A stretch of 64,000 nucleotides of DNA, from contig JAVBKU010000008.1 in the NCBI GenBank assembly GCA_031553875.1, forward strand, positions 62,001 through 126,000, given 5' to 3'. This DNA is from JAVBKU01 sp031553875. Its GTDB lineage: Bacteria > Bacteroidota > Bacteroidia > Bacteroidales > Rikenellaceae. This document shows, piece after piece, positions 1 to 7,682 of the stretch (position 1 is the stretch's first letter; every line of letters starts with the position of its first letter). Position numbers and translations under genes: made by a program. The notes under the pieces are model-generated. The model had not been told where the DNA came from, did no database searches, and saw only the letters and a list, made by a program, of their open reading frames with translations.

Positions 1-2
1 AC

Positions 3-1037
3 AGTTTCGCAGAGGTGATAGCCCGCGTGGAGTTGCTCGCGCCCTACTCCCTGGGTATAGCCACCACGCTCATAGTGGTCATAGTGACCTACTTCACCAT
101 AATCTTCGGCGAGTTGGTCCCCAAGAGGTTGGGGCTGGGTAAGGCGGAGAGCATATCCAAGTTTATCGCCCGTCCGATGACGTTCCTTTCGCGCCTTATG
201 ACCCCCATGGTGTGGCTGCTGTCGAAGAATACCGCGGGAGTACTCAAACTGCTGGGTATAAAAGACAGCGAAGGCAAGGTTACCGAGGAGGAGATCAAGA
301 CCCTCGTCAAGGAGGGCCTCGATGCCGGCGAAGTGCAGGAGGTGGAGCACGACATAGTGGGTAGGGTGTTCAGTCTGGGTGATCGCGACATCGACTCTAT
401 CATGACACACCGCAGCGACTTTATCTGGCTCGACACCTCCGACGACAAGGCCTCCATACGCTCTAAGGTGATGGAAGACATGCACAACATATATCCCGTG
501 AGAGAAGGGCGCAAGGGCGAGATGACAGGGGTGGTACACATCCGGGAATTGTTCGGCCGCATAGACGAGCCCGATTTCAATCTCGAAGAGCTGGTCAGTG
601 AGGCGCGCTACTTGCCCGACAACAAGAGCGTGTACAGTGCCCTGGAATATTTCAAGCAAAATAACGTCAAGTACGGCTTCGTGACCGATGAATTCGGCGA
701 GGTCAAGGGGATCGTGACCCTCACCGATATCATGGACGCCCTTGTGGGCGAGGTGCTCGACGAGGGCGAAGAGGAAGATATAATCGTCAGGGAGGACGGT
801 AGCCTGCTTGTCAGCGGACAGTGTTCGTTCTACTGCTTCCTCGAATATTTCGACATGGAGTGGCTTTACGCCGAACATGACTACAACACCCTCAGCGGCC
901 TGATCCTCGAAGTGCTGGAGCATGTGCCGAGGGAGGGGGAGAAGTTCTCATGGCAGGGCTTCGAGTTCGAGGTGGTGGATATGGACGGCGCGAGGATCGA
1001 CAAGGTGCTCGTAACCCGCCCCACAGCGGATGAATAA
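3..1037 (+). CDS. CNNM/CBS-pair/CorC-HlyC family membrane protein, 5' end outside the window
   Basis: The reading frame is open to the left edge, so the true start lies upstream; the GTG at 15 is inside the gene. What remains is the end of the CNNM membrane domain, with a hydrophobic helix followed by the family motif F-G-E-L-V-P-K-R, then a CBS pair over roughly residues 105-240 and a CorC/HlyC C-terminal domain over the last ~85 residues. Family members are integral inner-membrane proteins linked to divalent cation (Mg2+/Co2+) transport or tolerance; the Bacteroidota GldE protein belongs to the same superfamily. Nothing in the neighbourhood says which role applies. The family is clear, the substrate is not. 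Confidence 0.9.
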   Translation, partial: SFAEVIARVELLAPYSLGIATTLIVVIVTYFTIIFGELVPKRLGLGKAESISKFIARPMTFLSRLMTPMVWLLSKNTAGVLKLLGIKDSEGKVTEEEIKTLVKEGLDAGEVQEVEHDIVGRVFSLGDRDIDSIMTHRSDFIWLDTSDDKASIRSKVMEDMHNIYPVREGRKGEMTGVVHIRELFGRIDEPDFNLEELVSEARYLPDNKSVYSALEYFKQNNVKYGFVTDEFGEVKGIVTLTDIMDALVGEVLDEGEEEDIIVREDGSLLVSGQCSFYCFLEYFDMEWLYAEHDYNTLSGLILEVLEHVPREGEKFSWQGFEFEVVDMDGARIDKVLVTRPTADE

Positions 1038-1153
1038 CGGCATAAATGCCGTATAATGATACACAAATCGCTCCGACGGCGGGAATAATCGGACGACCAT
1101 ATAGGCGGGAATAATCAAAAAAACGTTAAGGTCTTAATATCAGCTCTTAGGAG

Positions 1154-1183
1154 TTGTTTATGGCCTAAATAGTTGTATATTTG
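1154..1183 (+). promoter_or_regulatory. Bacteroidota-type promoter of the ncRNA
   Basis: TTG at 1154-1156, a 19-bp spacer, then TATATTTG at 1176-1183, an exact match to the Bacteroidota primary sigma pattern (TTG, 19-21 bp, TAnnTTTG). The predicted start is near 1190, just ahead of the structured RNA. It lies more than 400 bp upstream of the kinase start. Confidence 0.7.
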
Positions 1184-1189
1184 CATCGA

Positions 1190-1369
1190 CATATAGCCTG
1201 ATCGCCATCAAACTTCCACCTTGAATCAGTGTAAGGCTGTAGGGATAGCAAAATTATCCCATTTTAATCGTTCTCCAGGCGGAGTGAGCCATTTAGCGTG
1301 GCATCGCTTCGTTGAACGATCGGTTGTGGAAGACCGGATGGCGTGCGACAGTGGTGTCCACGCTTTTTT
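1190..1369 (+). ncRNA. structured ~180-nt ncRNA, 6S RNA-like candidate
   Basis: A free-standing transcript unit lies between two genes, with a consensus promoter just upstream and a hairpin plus six T at its end. It can fold as a long interrupted rod: GCCATC (1204-1209) pairs with GATGGC (1337-1342), CTTCCAC (1213-1219) with GTGGAAG (1326-1332), and ATCGTTC (1267-1273) with GAACGAT (1314-1320). A side hairpin GGGATA/TATCCC (1242-1247/1255-1260) sits in the large internal bubble, and a terminal stem-loop covers ~1281-1309. A ~180-nt rod with closing stem, big bubble and terminal stem fits 6S RNA, which mimics open promoter DNA for RNA polymerase. The class assignment is inferred from shape and size only; that it is a real structured RNA is better supported. 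Confidence 0.55.
1341..1369 (+). terminator. intrinsic terminator of the ncRNA
   Basis: GCGTG (1341-1345) pairs with CACGC (1359-1363) and GACA (1347-1350) with TGTC (1355-1358), leaving one bulged C and a GTGG loop, followed by six T (1364-1369). Its first two bases are shared with the outer stem of the ncRNA. Confidence 0.7.
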
Positions 1370-1589
1370 ATTTTCCGGCTTCGGATGGCGTGGTTAAAGG
1401 CTTTAGGATTATGTGTCGAGAGCTGGGATGAAATAAGAGTGACTTAAAATAGAGAAAATAAGCGCTCAGAGTGCGATACAATACGTTTTTTGTATTACAT
1501 TCGTGCTACGGGGATTTCGTGTGATACTCGTTTTTTACTATCGGAGGCGGCCGATATTTTATTTATGCAACATTCTTATAACCGCCATT

Positions 1590-3113
1590 ATGCTCGCAAA
1601 AGACTACGGCATCGAAGCGCTGAGGGTCATTCTTGACAACACTCCCGACATGGTCTATGTGATAGACATGTCCAACTACGAATTTATATTCATCAACCGG
1701 GGTATGGATCAGAAGGCCAGGAGGGCAGTTCCCGGCGCTGTCTGTTACGAGGTGTTGCACGGCCGCCGGGAACCGTGCGAACATTGCGTGATAGGTAAGA
1801 TTTCCTTGGGTGAAAATATCAACAGGCACTATTACAACAGTAAGCTGGATATATGGTTCAATGTGGGCGAGACACGTGCCAAGTGGACCGACGGCAGGGA
1901 TGTGCTGGTGGTATCATCGAGGGACATATCCGAAATAAAGAAGAAGGAAGAGGAGCTCAAGGAGTCGCAGGAGCGTGACCTGTACAGGATGAAGGTTACC
2001 CAGGAGATTGCCGACAATGTGGCCAGCAGCGCCCTGTACCGTACCAGGGTCATCGACGGGGAGGTGACGCTCGAATATGCCAGCAGTATGTTCGCGCAGT
2101 TGGCGGGACTATCTATGGAAGAACTTTACATTAGCCTGAGGCCTTTTTACGCTAATATACATCCCGACGACCGCGAAATGTTCAGGGTTAAGTTGAGGGC
2201 CAGATCGGTGTCAAAGCACGAGGAGACCGCGGAGTTTCGATATGTGCTTGGAGACAAGACGCTGTGGTATAAAATTTTTTCACGCGGGTTTATGCAGGAT
2301 GGGGTCATCGTGCGCGACGGCATCCTCGTCGACATTACCGCTGAAAAATTGCGCGAAGAGGAACTTATCGCCTCCCGCGACAAAGCTCGCGAGGCGAGTA
2401 AAGCCAGGAGTGAATTCATGGCTACGGTCAATCACGAGATGCGCAATCCCATGAACGCTATCGTCGGCTTCATGGACTTGCTGTCTACCGATGGAGACAG
2501 TATCGACGTCGACACCCAGCAGGAGTATATGCGCATAGTGTCGGACAGCGCCAACCAGATGCTCAAGCTCATAGGCGACGTGCTCGACATATCGAAGATG
2601 GACGCCAGCAGAATGAAGCTGGCCCTGGAACCGGTCGACATCAACAAACTTATGGAGGATCTATGCCTTTCTTTCAATGTGTCGGACAGCTTCAAGGACA
2701 AAAATATTGAACTGCTTCTCGACACCACCGGCCAGGACCCAGCAGGCGAGTTCATGCTCGACCCTACAAGATTGCGCCAGGTGCTGACCAACATAATAGG
2801 CAATGCCATAAAGTTCACGGATAAGGGATACGTGAGATTCGGCTACCAGAGGGAGGAAGGCAAACTCCGTTTCTATGTCGAAGATACGGGGATAGGCATA
2901 GCGCCCGATAAACTCAAGGATCTCGGACAGCCCTTCAAACAGGTGCACGACGCTTCGCTCGCCTCGAAGTATGGCGGTACGGGACTGGGTCTGGCTACCT
3001 CTTTCAACCTTGTGAAACTTATGGGAGGTACGCACAGGGTATCGTCTACCTTAGGGCAGGGAACGAAGATAGAATTTACCGTGGCCCTGCAGGGTAATCC
3101 CGATCGTAAATAG
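1590..3113 (+). CDS. PAS-domain sensor histidine kinase
   Basis: The ATG at 1590 was chosen over an upstream GTG (1503) because the PAS domain starts right after it. The first PAS domain (residues ~10-115) carries a cysteine cluster, C52-Y-E-x-L-x-G-R-x-x-P-C63-x-x-C66, typical of PAS domains that may bind metal or react to redox. A coiled linker and a second PAS domain (~150-260) follow. The DHp helix has the phospho-acceptor in N-H-E-M-R-N-P (His282), and the ATPase domain shows the N box (T-N-I-I-G-N-A), G1 (D-T-G-I-G-I) and G2 (G-T-G-L-G-L). No transmembrane segment or receiver domain is seen, so the kinase is probably cytoplasmic. The convergent PAS-LuxR gene also lacks a receiver, so its phosphorylation partner is unknown. 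Confidence 0.9.
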   Translation: MLAKDYGIEALRVILDNTPDMVYVIDMSNYEFIFINRGMDQKARRAVPGAVCYEVLHGRREPCEHCVIGKISLGENINRHYYNSKLDIWFNVGETRAKWTDGRDVLVVSSRDISEIKKKEEELKESQERDLYRMKVTQEIADNVASSALYRTRVIDGEVTLEYASSMFAQLAGLSMEELYISLRPFYANIHPDDREMFRVKLRARSVSKHEETAEFRYVLGDKTLWYKIFSRGFMQDGVIVRDGILVDITAEKLREEELIASRDKAREASKARSEFMATVNHEMRNPMNAIVGFMDLLSTDGDSIDVDTQQEYMRIVSDSANQMLKLIGDVLDISKMDASRMKLALEPVDINKLMEDLCLSFNVSDSFKDKNIELLLDTTGQDPAGEFMLDPTRLRQVLTNIIGNAIKFTDKGYVRFGYQREEGKLRFYVEDTGIGIAPDKLKDLGQPFKQVHDASLASKYGGTGLGLATSFNLVKLMGGTHRVSSTLGQGTKIEFTVALQGNPDRK

Positions 3114-3127
3114 CGGCCTAAATCTCA

Positions 3128-3165
3128 AAATCAAGGGGAAGCACTTCAGTGCTTCCCCTTGATTT
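3128..3165. terminator. bidirectional terminator between convergent genes
   Basis: A perfect 17-bp stem (3128-3144 with 3149-3165) with a TTCA loop. AAA at one foot and TTT at the other let it work on both strands, ending both the kinase and the PAS-LuxR gene. Confidence 0.85.
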
Positions 3166-3196
3166 ATTACGGCGGTGACCTTGCTATGCAGTGGAC

Positions 3197-3904
3197 TTAA
3201 TCCAGCAGCCCGTATTTAGAGGCGTAGCGCACGGCCTCCATAGAGTTGTCGGCGCCGAGTTTCTCCAGGATACGCTGGCGGTGGGTATTGACCGTGTGGA
3301 CGCTTATGGCCAGTTGGTCGGAGATCTCCTTGCTCAGGAGGCCGTCGCGTACTAAGCGCAGGATATCCTTTTCGCGGTCAGACAAGGTGGCAGGAGGAGC
3401 ACCCGAGAACTCGGGAATCTGGTATACCTCGCCCGTGGAGCAGTTCTTCAGCTTACTCTGCACGCCTGCAAAAGGGGTCTGGCCGGGCGACGCGTCGAGA
3501 ACGCTCAGGGAGAGCCACACCTCACCGTCGGCATCGAACTCCAGCACCTGGAACTGTTCTATAACACGGATATATCCGCCGTCAGCCCCGCGCATACGGT
3601 ATTCGCTGATGAGCTTGGTGTGCGCCTGCTGTGCCTTACGCTCGGGATCGCGGAACATGGCCTCGGCGGCCCTGCCGTTGCGTTCGAGGGCGGGCAGATC
3701 GTCGGGGTGTATTAGGGAGTCGATATATTCGGTATCGAATTTGTCTACTTGTTCCAAGTCATAGCCAAAAAGGCTCTGGAAATTGAAAGACGTGAACACG
3801 TGGCGCCCCAGGCGGACGTCGAACACCGAGATGCCGCAATTCGACACCCGCGCCAGTTGCGTGAGTAGTGTTTTATGCCGTTTGAGGATGCCTTCGTAGT
3901 CCAT
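3197..3904 (-). CDS. PAS-LuxR family transcriptional regulator
   Basis: The start at 3904 (M-D-Y-E-G-I-L-K) lies 47 bp downstream of the predicted transcription start near 3951; in-frame ATGs further upstream fall in or before that promoter and are unlikely. The ~235-residue product has a PAS fold (residues ~20-135, with the typical I-H-P-D-D-L segment) and a C-terminal LuxR/GerE helix-turn-helix that begins L-S-D-R-E-K-D-I-L-R and includes S-V-H-T-V-N-T-H-R. It therefore senses a small signal through PAS and binds DNA directly, without a receiver domain. It is convergent with the PAS kinase and divergent from the beta-barrel gene, which is a possible target. Confidence 0.85.
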   Translation of the reverse strand: MDYEGILKRHKTLLTQLARVSNCGISVFDVRLGRHVFTSFNFQSLFGYDLEQVDKFDTEYIDSLIHPDDLPALERNGRAAEAMFRDPERKAQQAHTKLISEYRMRGADGGYIRVIEQFQVLEFDADGEVWLSLSVLDASPGQTPFAGVQSKLKNCSTGEVYQIPEFSGAPPATLSDREKDILRLVRDGLLSKEISDQLAISVHTVNTHRQRILEKLGADNSMEAVRYASKYGLLD

Positions 3905-3957
3905 TAATGATAAATCAGTATTGTCTGACCGTGTAAATATACTGTACTTTGTAGCAA

Positions 3958-3988
3958 CAAATTTAAACAGTTTCGAAATACCAACCAA
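3958..3988 (-). promoter_or_regulatory. promoter of the PAS-LuxR gene
   Basis: On the minus strand, TTG (3988-3986), a 20-bp spacer and TAAATTTG (3965-3958), a full match to the Bacteroidota consensus. A weaker plus-strand motif (TTG at 3921, TACTTTG at 3945-3951, one base short of consensus) could serve the divergent beta-barrel gene. Confidence 0.65.
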
Positions 3989-4002
3989 CAAATATCGCAA
4001 CC

Positions 4003-4545
4003 ATGAAAAAATTACTTTTTGCAATCGCATTTCTTGCTGTGGCCGCATCGGCTTCGGCACAGGTAAAACTCGATGCCCGTCTGGGTGCCGCCGTGAGCCA
4101 GTTCTCGGAGTCAGGGAACGGCTTGAAGCTGGGCATGAAGGCCGGTCTAGGCGTTGAAATAGGCTTCTCGAAGCTGTTCGCCATTCGTCCTGGAGTGTAT
4201 TACGCCATGAAGGGCTGCTCGCTCGACAACTCTTTCGCCATCGGGGAAAAGGAGTCGTTCAACCTCTCTTACCTCGAAGTGCCTGTGCTGGCTTCGTTCC
4301 GCTTCCCGATCACAAAGAAGTTCGAATTGGCGGCCAATGCCGGTCCGTACGTGGGTTTCAGGCTTAATAAGCCCGACGGCGCCGAAGGCCTCAAGTCGGT
4401 GGATTTCGGTCTGGCCGTGGGCCTCGACTTCGTATTCGGCAGGTTCCTCTTCGGTCCCGAAGTGGAGTACGGCCTTATCAATGTGGCTAAAGAGGGTAGC
4501 GACAAGAATGTCGCCTACTTCCTATCTGTGGGGTATAAGTTCTAA
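4003..4545 (+). CDS. small outer-membrane beta-barrel protein (porin-family)
   Basis: 180 residues with a clear signal peptide ending A-S-A-S-A-Q (cleavage near residue 20). The rest alternates hydrophobic and polar residues in amphipathic strands with aromatic girdles and ends with a strand closing in Y-K-F, typical of the small 8-10-stranded barrels of family OMP_b-brl (PF13568 type) found widely in Bacteroidota. Such proteins sit in the outer membrane; individual roles are mostly unknown. It is monocistronic, with a terminator 65 bp downstream, and its promoter region is shared with the PAS-LuxR gene, hinting at regulation by it. Confidence 0.8.
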   Translation: MKKLLFAIAFLAVAASASAQVKLDARLGAAVSQFSESGNGLKLGMKAGLGVEIGFSKLFAIRPGVYYAMKGCSLDNSFAIGEKESFNLSYLEVPVLASFRFPITKKFELAANAGPYVGFRLNKPDGAEGLKSVDFGLAVGLDFVFGRFLFGPEVEYGLINVAKEGSDKNVAYFLSVGYKF

Positions 4546-4610
4546 TTCCCCTTTACCGATGTCCGCCCCTGTCGTCTGAAAGGGGGTTGACTGATATATC
4601 GGAATCTTGC

Positions 4611-4641
4611 GGCGGGCCCTGTCAAGGGCCTGCCGTTTTTT
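4611..4641 (+). terminator. terminator after the beta-barrel gene
   Basis: GGCGGGCCCT (4611-4620) pairs with AGGGCCTGCC (4625-4634) around a GTCA loop (one G-T wobble), followed by G and six T. The T tract is on the plus strand only, so it serves the upstream gene and not the large minus-strand operon that ends at 4654. Confidence 0.75.
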
Positions 4642-4653
4642 GTCCGACATGGT

Positions 4654-5760
4654 TTATTCTGCCACCATACGTATCTGGTTATGAGGGTGGTACTCGGATT
4701 CGGCTGCGAGTTTGCCTAATACGTCCAACCATTGAACACCTCCTTCACTTTTACCCAGGCGCAGGATGATGGTGCCGCGGGTTTTATCGATATACAGATA
4801 TTGTCCGAATAGACCCTTGGCATAGATGATGTTGTCATCTATACCCCTCCAATGGTAATTATAGTATTGCCCGTCGATATAGGTGGGCTCTCTGACCTCT
4901 ATGTGGGTTATACGGTCGATCCATTCGCGCGGGACTATTGTACGTCCCTTGTATTTGCCGTCGTTGAGGATCAACTTGCCGATAGAGACCAGGTTGTCGG
5001 GCGACAGGCTGAGTCCGCAGAATGCCCTGGCATTGCGATGCCATTTGGAGTCAAGATTCCAAATACTATTCCCGCCCATTCCCATGGGCAGCCAGATCTT
5101 TTCGTAGAAATATTCCTCTATCGGTTTGCCGGTCGCCTGCTCGATCACCATGGAAAGTATCTGTGTGGAGCAGTCGGAATAGGCGAACTTCCCTACGCGG
5201 CGTTGATCGATATTGGCCTGTTTTACGCTCCATCGGAGGTTGCCCCCGTAGTACATGAATGTTTCCAACAGCGGAGAATTATCCATGCCGCTACGCATCT
5301 GCAACAGCTCCTTTAGTGTCGTATTCTTAAGGCTCATGTCGAGCCCCTTGATGTAGGAGAATACCTTGTCGTCGATACTCCCGACAGCTCCTTCGCCGAT
5401 AGCGATGCCCATCAGGAGCGAAACTACCGATTTTGTCACCGAGAATACATCATGAATACTCTGAAGCGCATTGGGATCGCCCCAATACACCTTCAGTACG
5501 TCATCTTTCCATACTGCGAGAAAGTCGGTCTGTGCGGTCCCATGATCGACAACCGGCGAAAAAACTATAGTGTCGACTGCATAATCGATATCCCTGTACG
5601 GGGAGCAATAACAGAAATATGGGAACAGCTTACTGTCGCCCACCGCAGGTCGATTGTATATGGCTCCACGCCACAGGGCCACGCATGACTGTAATAACAG
5701 CATGGCAAGCAAGGCTATTAAAAGAGTAATGCGTTTCAAATCAATCCTTTTGAAACGCAT
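4654..5760 (-). CDS. beta-lactamase-fold serine hydrolase lipoprotein
   Basis: 368 residues. A signal sequence ends in the lipobox L-L-Q-S-C (Cys26), so it is a lipoprotein. The catalytic S-x-x-K motif is S107-V-T-K110; the second motif reads Y194-S-D rather than the usual Y-x-N. Family S12/class C enzymes of this kind are D-Ala-D-Ala peptidases, esterases or amide hydrolases, so true beta-lactamase activity cannot be assumed. It is the last gene of the minus-strand run, 23 bp behind the secreted unknown protein, with no promoter seen in between. It may trim or release an ester- or amide-linked product at the cell surface, which is inference. Confidence 0.8.
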   Translation of the reverse strand: MRFKRIDLKRITLLIALLAMLLLQSCVALWRGAIYNRPAVGDSKLFPYFCYCSPYRDIDYAVDTIVFSPVVDHGTAQTDFLAVWKDDVLKVYWGDPNALQSIHDVFSVTKSVVSLLMGIAIGEGAVGSIDDKVFSYIKGLDMSLKNTTLKELLQMRSGMDNSPLLETFMYYGGNLRWSVKQANIDQRRVGKFAYSDCSTQILSMVIEQATGKPIEEYFYEKIWLPMGMGGNSIWNLDSKWHRNARAFCGLSLSPDNLVSIGKLILNDGKYKGRTIVPREWIDRITHIEVREPTYIDGQYYNYHWRGIDDNIIYAKGLFGQYLYIDKTRGTIILRLGKSEGGVQWLDVLGKLAAESEYHPHNQIRMVAE

Positions 5761-5783
5761 TAGCTGCTAATTCTATGCCAAGT

Positions 5784-6356
5784 TTAGTAGTTTATCAATT
5801 CGTCGCCCCGATATGAAAATGCGTTGAGGCCGCTGTATATGGCTCCGGCCCAGTAGTTGCGCAGCCCGAAGCCGCGGCTGTAGCCCCAGAACGCACGGGT
5901 GGAAATTACCGCCCCGCTTTGACCGTCGAATATTAACTGTATGAACGATCCGGTGTTTTTGGATTTATTAAGTTCGCATGCCACTATCAGCAAGCACTTG
6001 CCTTCTGTTTTGGGATAGCATGCGGTCAACGCTTCGTAATTTATCGCCTCGGGGGTCTTATCCATGAACTTTACACCCTTGAGTTTCTCCGCCTGTTTCT
6101 TCGCAGTCGTTACATCTATCGCTTCTACGTTTAGTTTCATGTACTTACCTACATTGTACTTTTCGGCTTCGGTAATGAACAGTTGGTTTATCCTGCTGAA
6201 AGCCTCTATGAATTGTTCGGGAGTCTCTTGAGCGCCGATCACATTTACGCATGAGAAGTCGGCGCCATAGAAAGTTACCGATTCGAGAGGTTTCTTGGCC
6301 GCTGTAACCGCTGCAACCGCCGCCATCAAGATACAAATAGCTAATACTTTTTTCAT
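5784..6356 (-). CDS. secreted protein of unknown function
   Basis: 190 residues with a signal peptide (cleavage near A-V-T-A-A-K, residue ~20). I do not recognise the family. The mature part is mixed alpha/beta with a central hydrophobic strand (C-L-L-I-V-A-C-E-L) and a C-terminal G-Y-S-R-G-F-G-L-R-N-Y-W stretch rich in glycine and aromatics. It lies 12 bp after the AMP-ligase gene and 23 bp before the serine hydrolase gene, so it is probably co-transcribed with the aryl polyene operon as a periplasmic accessory protein. Confidence 0.6.
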   Translation of the reverse strand: MKKVLAICILMAAVAAVTAAKKPLESVTFYGADFSCVNVIGAQETPEQFIEAFSRINQLFITEAEKYNVGKYMKLNVEAIDVTTAKKQAEKLKGVKFMDKTPEAINYEALTACYPKTEGKCLLIVACELNKSKNTGSFIQLIFDGQSGAVISTRAFWGYSRGFGLRNYWAGAIYSGLNAFSYRGDELINY

Positions 6357-6368
6357 AGGATATGAAAT

Positions 6369-7682
6369 TTAGAGTGTGTTGTCACGTAAATCTATGAATT
6401 TAATAGTTTTTCTGCTAATTTCCGGTAATTGTTTTTTCGCGATGTAGTCGATAGGTTCGAATACAATGTCGGGAGCGACCCTTATCTTTGAGCGGAAAAG
6501 GTCTTTAAGCTCCTTCTCGAAGGCTTCGTCGGAACACTTGCTGCCGACTCTGATCAAGACCTGGTCGGTACCCAAGGCTCCGGTGTATACCTCCACTATG
6601 TAGTTACTTACTTCCTCCACATTGTCCAGTATGTCGTAAAAAACAGAGGGGTATATGGTCGTTCCCTTATATTTTATCATCTGTCCCTTGCGGCCGATCA
6701 CGGAGCTGAGTCTGAGGGTGTTACGCCCGCACTTACAGGCCCCTCTCGTGCCGATACATATATCGCCGGTCTTGAAACGCAGCAGAGGCATACCCCTCAC
6801 TCCGAGGGTTGTTATGACCACTTCTCCGGGCTCGCCGTCGGCCACAGGACGGTTGTCGTCGCTCAGTAGTTCCACGATTATCAGGTCGGAGGGAGTGTGT
6901 CCTCCCATGTGATATTCACACTCCGTGAATGAGCTCTGCATCTCCGTGGAGGCGTAGGTGGAGAAAAGTTCGAGTCCCGGCCACTCCTGGGCGATCTTTG
7001 ATCCGAGGGCGTTGAGTTCTCCCTTGATATCCCGCAGAGCCTCGCCGATACATATGGCCCGTTTAAGGGATGAGACGTTATGATCGATCCCGTTACCTCG
7101 TGCGAATGATATCAGCTTTATCAGGAATGACGGCACTACCACGCAGCCGGATGGGCGTATCCGGGCTATTGTATCCCACTGTAATTCGGGGATGCCGTTA
7201 CCTACCCTGACAATGCCGCAACCCAGCTCCTTAGCTCCGAGGAAGTAGGCCAGTCCCGCCATGAAACGCCGGTCGATGGTGGTCATAAGTTGAAGGACGT
7301 CGGAGGGGGTACAGCCGGCCGTAGAGAAAGACAACGCCTCGTTGTAAGCCAGGCGATCGAGGTCGCTCTCGGTCAGCATGAAGGTCACGGGGTCTCCCAG
7401 AGTGCCGGAGGTGGTGACGTAATCGATTATCTCACTGCGGGGACAGGCGATAAAGTCGTCGTTATATTCCTGCAGATCGGCTTTAGTGGTGAGGGGAAGT
7501 CTCTGCAGATCGTCTATGCTGGTTATCGAATGGGGATCGATCCCGTTTTCGGCGAACATCCTCTTGTAAAAAGGCGAATGGGCGGCAAGAAATATGATCT
7601 CTTCGCGAAGCCGCTCCTGCTGGAATAGCCTGATCTCCTCCCCGGAGGAGAATTGTATTTGAGAGTTCCTGATCATGGTCAC
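6369..7682 (-). CDS. AMP-dependent aryl-acid ligase (phenylacetate-CoA ligase-like)
   Basis: 437 residues, the normal size for PaaK-type enzymes. The adenylate-forming P-loop is T90-T-S-G-T-L-G-D-P98, followed by the A-S-T-E motif, the F-K-T-G-D hinge region and a C-terminal sub-domain. In aryl polyene clusters the corresponding enzyme activates the aromatic starter acid (4-hydroxycinnamate-type) and loads it onto an acyl carrier protein or CoA, which fits the ammonia-lyase at the other end of the operon. Its ATG overlaps the stop of the upstream hydrolase gene (ATGA), so the two are translationally coupled. It could instead make an aryl-CoA; this cannot be told from sequence. Confidence 0.85.
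   Translation of the reverse strand: MTMIRNSQIQFSSGEEIRLFQQERLREEIIFLAAHSPFYKRMFAENGIDPHSITSIDDLQRLPLTTKADLQEYNDDFIACPRSEIIDYVTTSGTLGDPVTFMLTESDLDRLAYNEALSFSTAGCTPSDVLQLMTTIDRRFMAGLAYFLGAKELGCGIVRVGNGIPELQWDTIARIRPSGCVVVPSFLIKLISFARGNGIDHNVSSLKRAICIGEALRDIKGELNALGSKIAQEWPGLELFSTYASTEMQSSFTECEYHMGGHTPSDLIIVELLSDDNRPVADGEPGEVVITTLGVRGMPLLRFKTGDICIGTRGACKCGRNTLRLSSVIGRKGQMIKYKGTTIYPSVFYDILDNVEEVSNYIVEVYTGALGTDQVLIRVGSKCSDEAFEKELKDLFRSKIRVAPDIVFEPIDYIAKKQLPEISRKTIKFIDLRDNTL

Noticed and set aside
4654..5760. True beta-lactamase resistance gene
   Set aside because: Only the general S-x-x-K fold is clear, Y-S-D replaces Y-x-N, and the gene lies in a biosynthetic operon; antibiotic hydrolysis is not supported.
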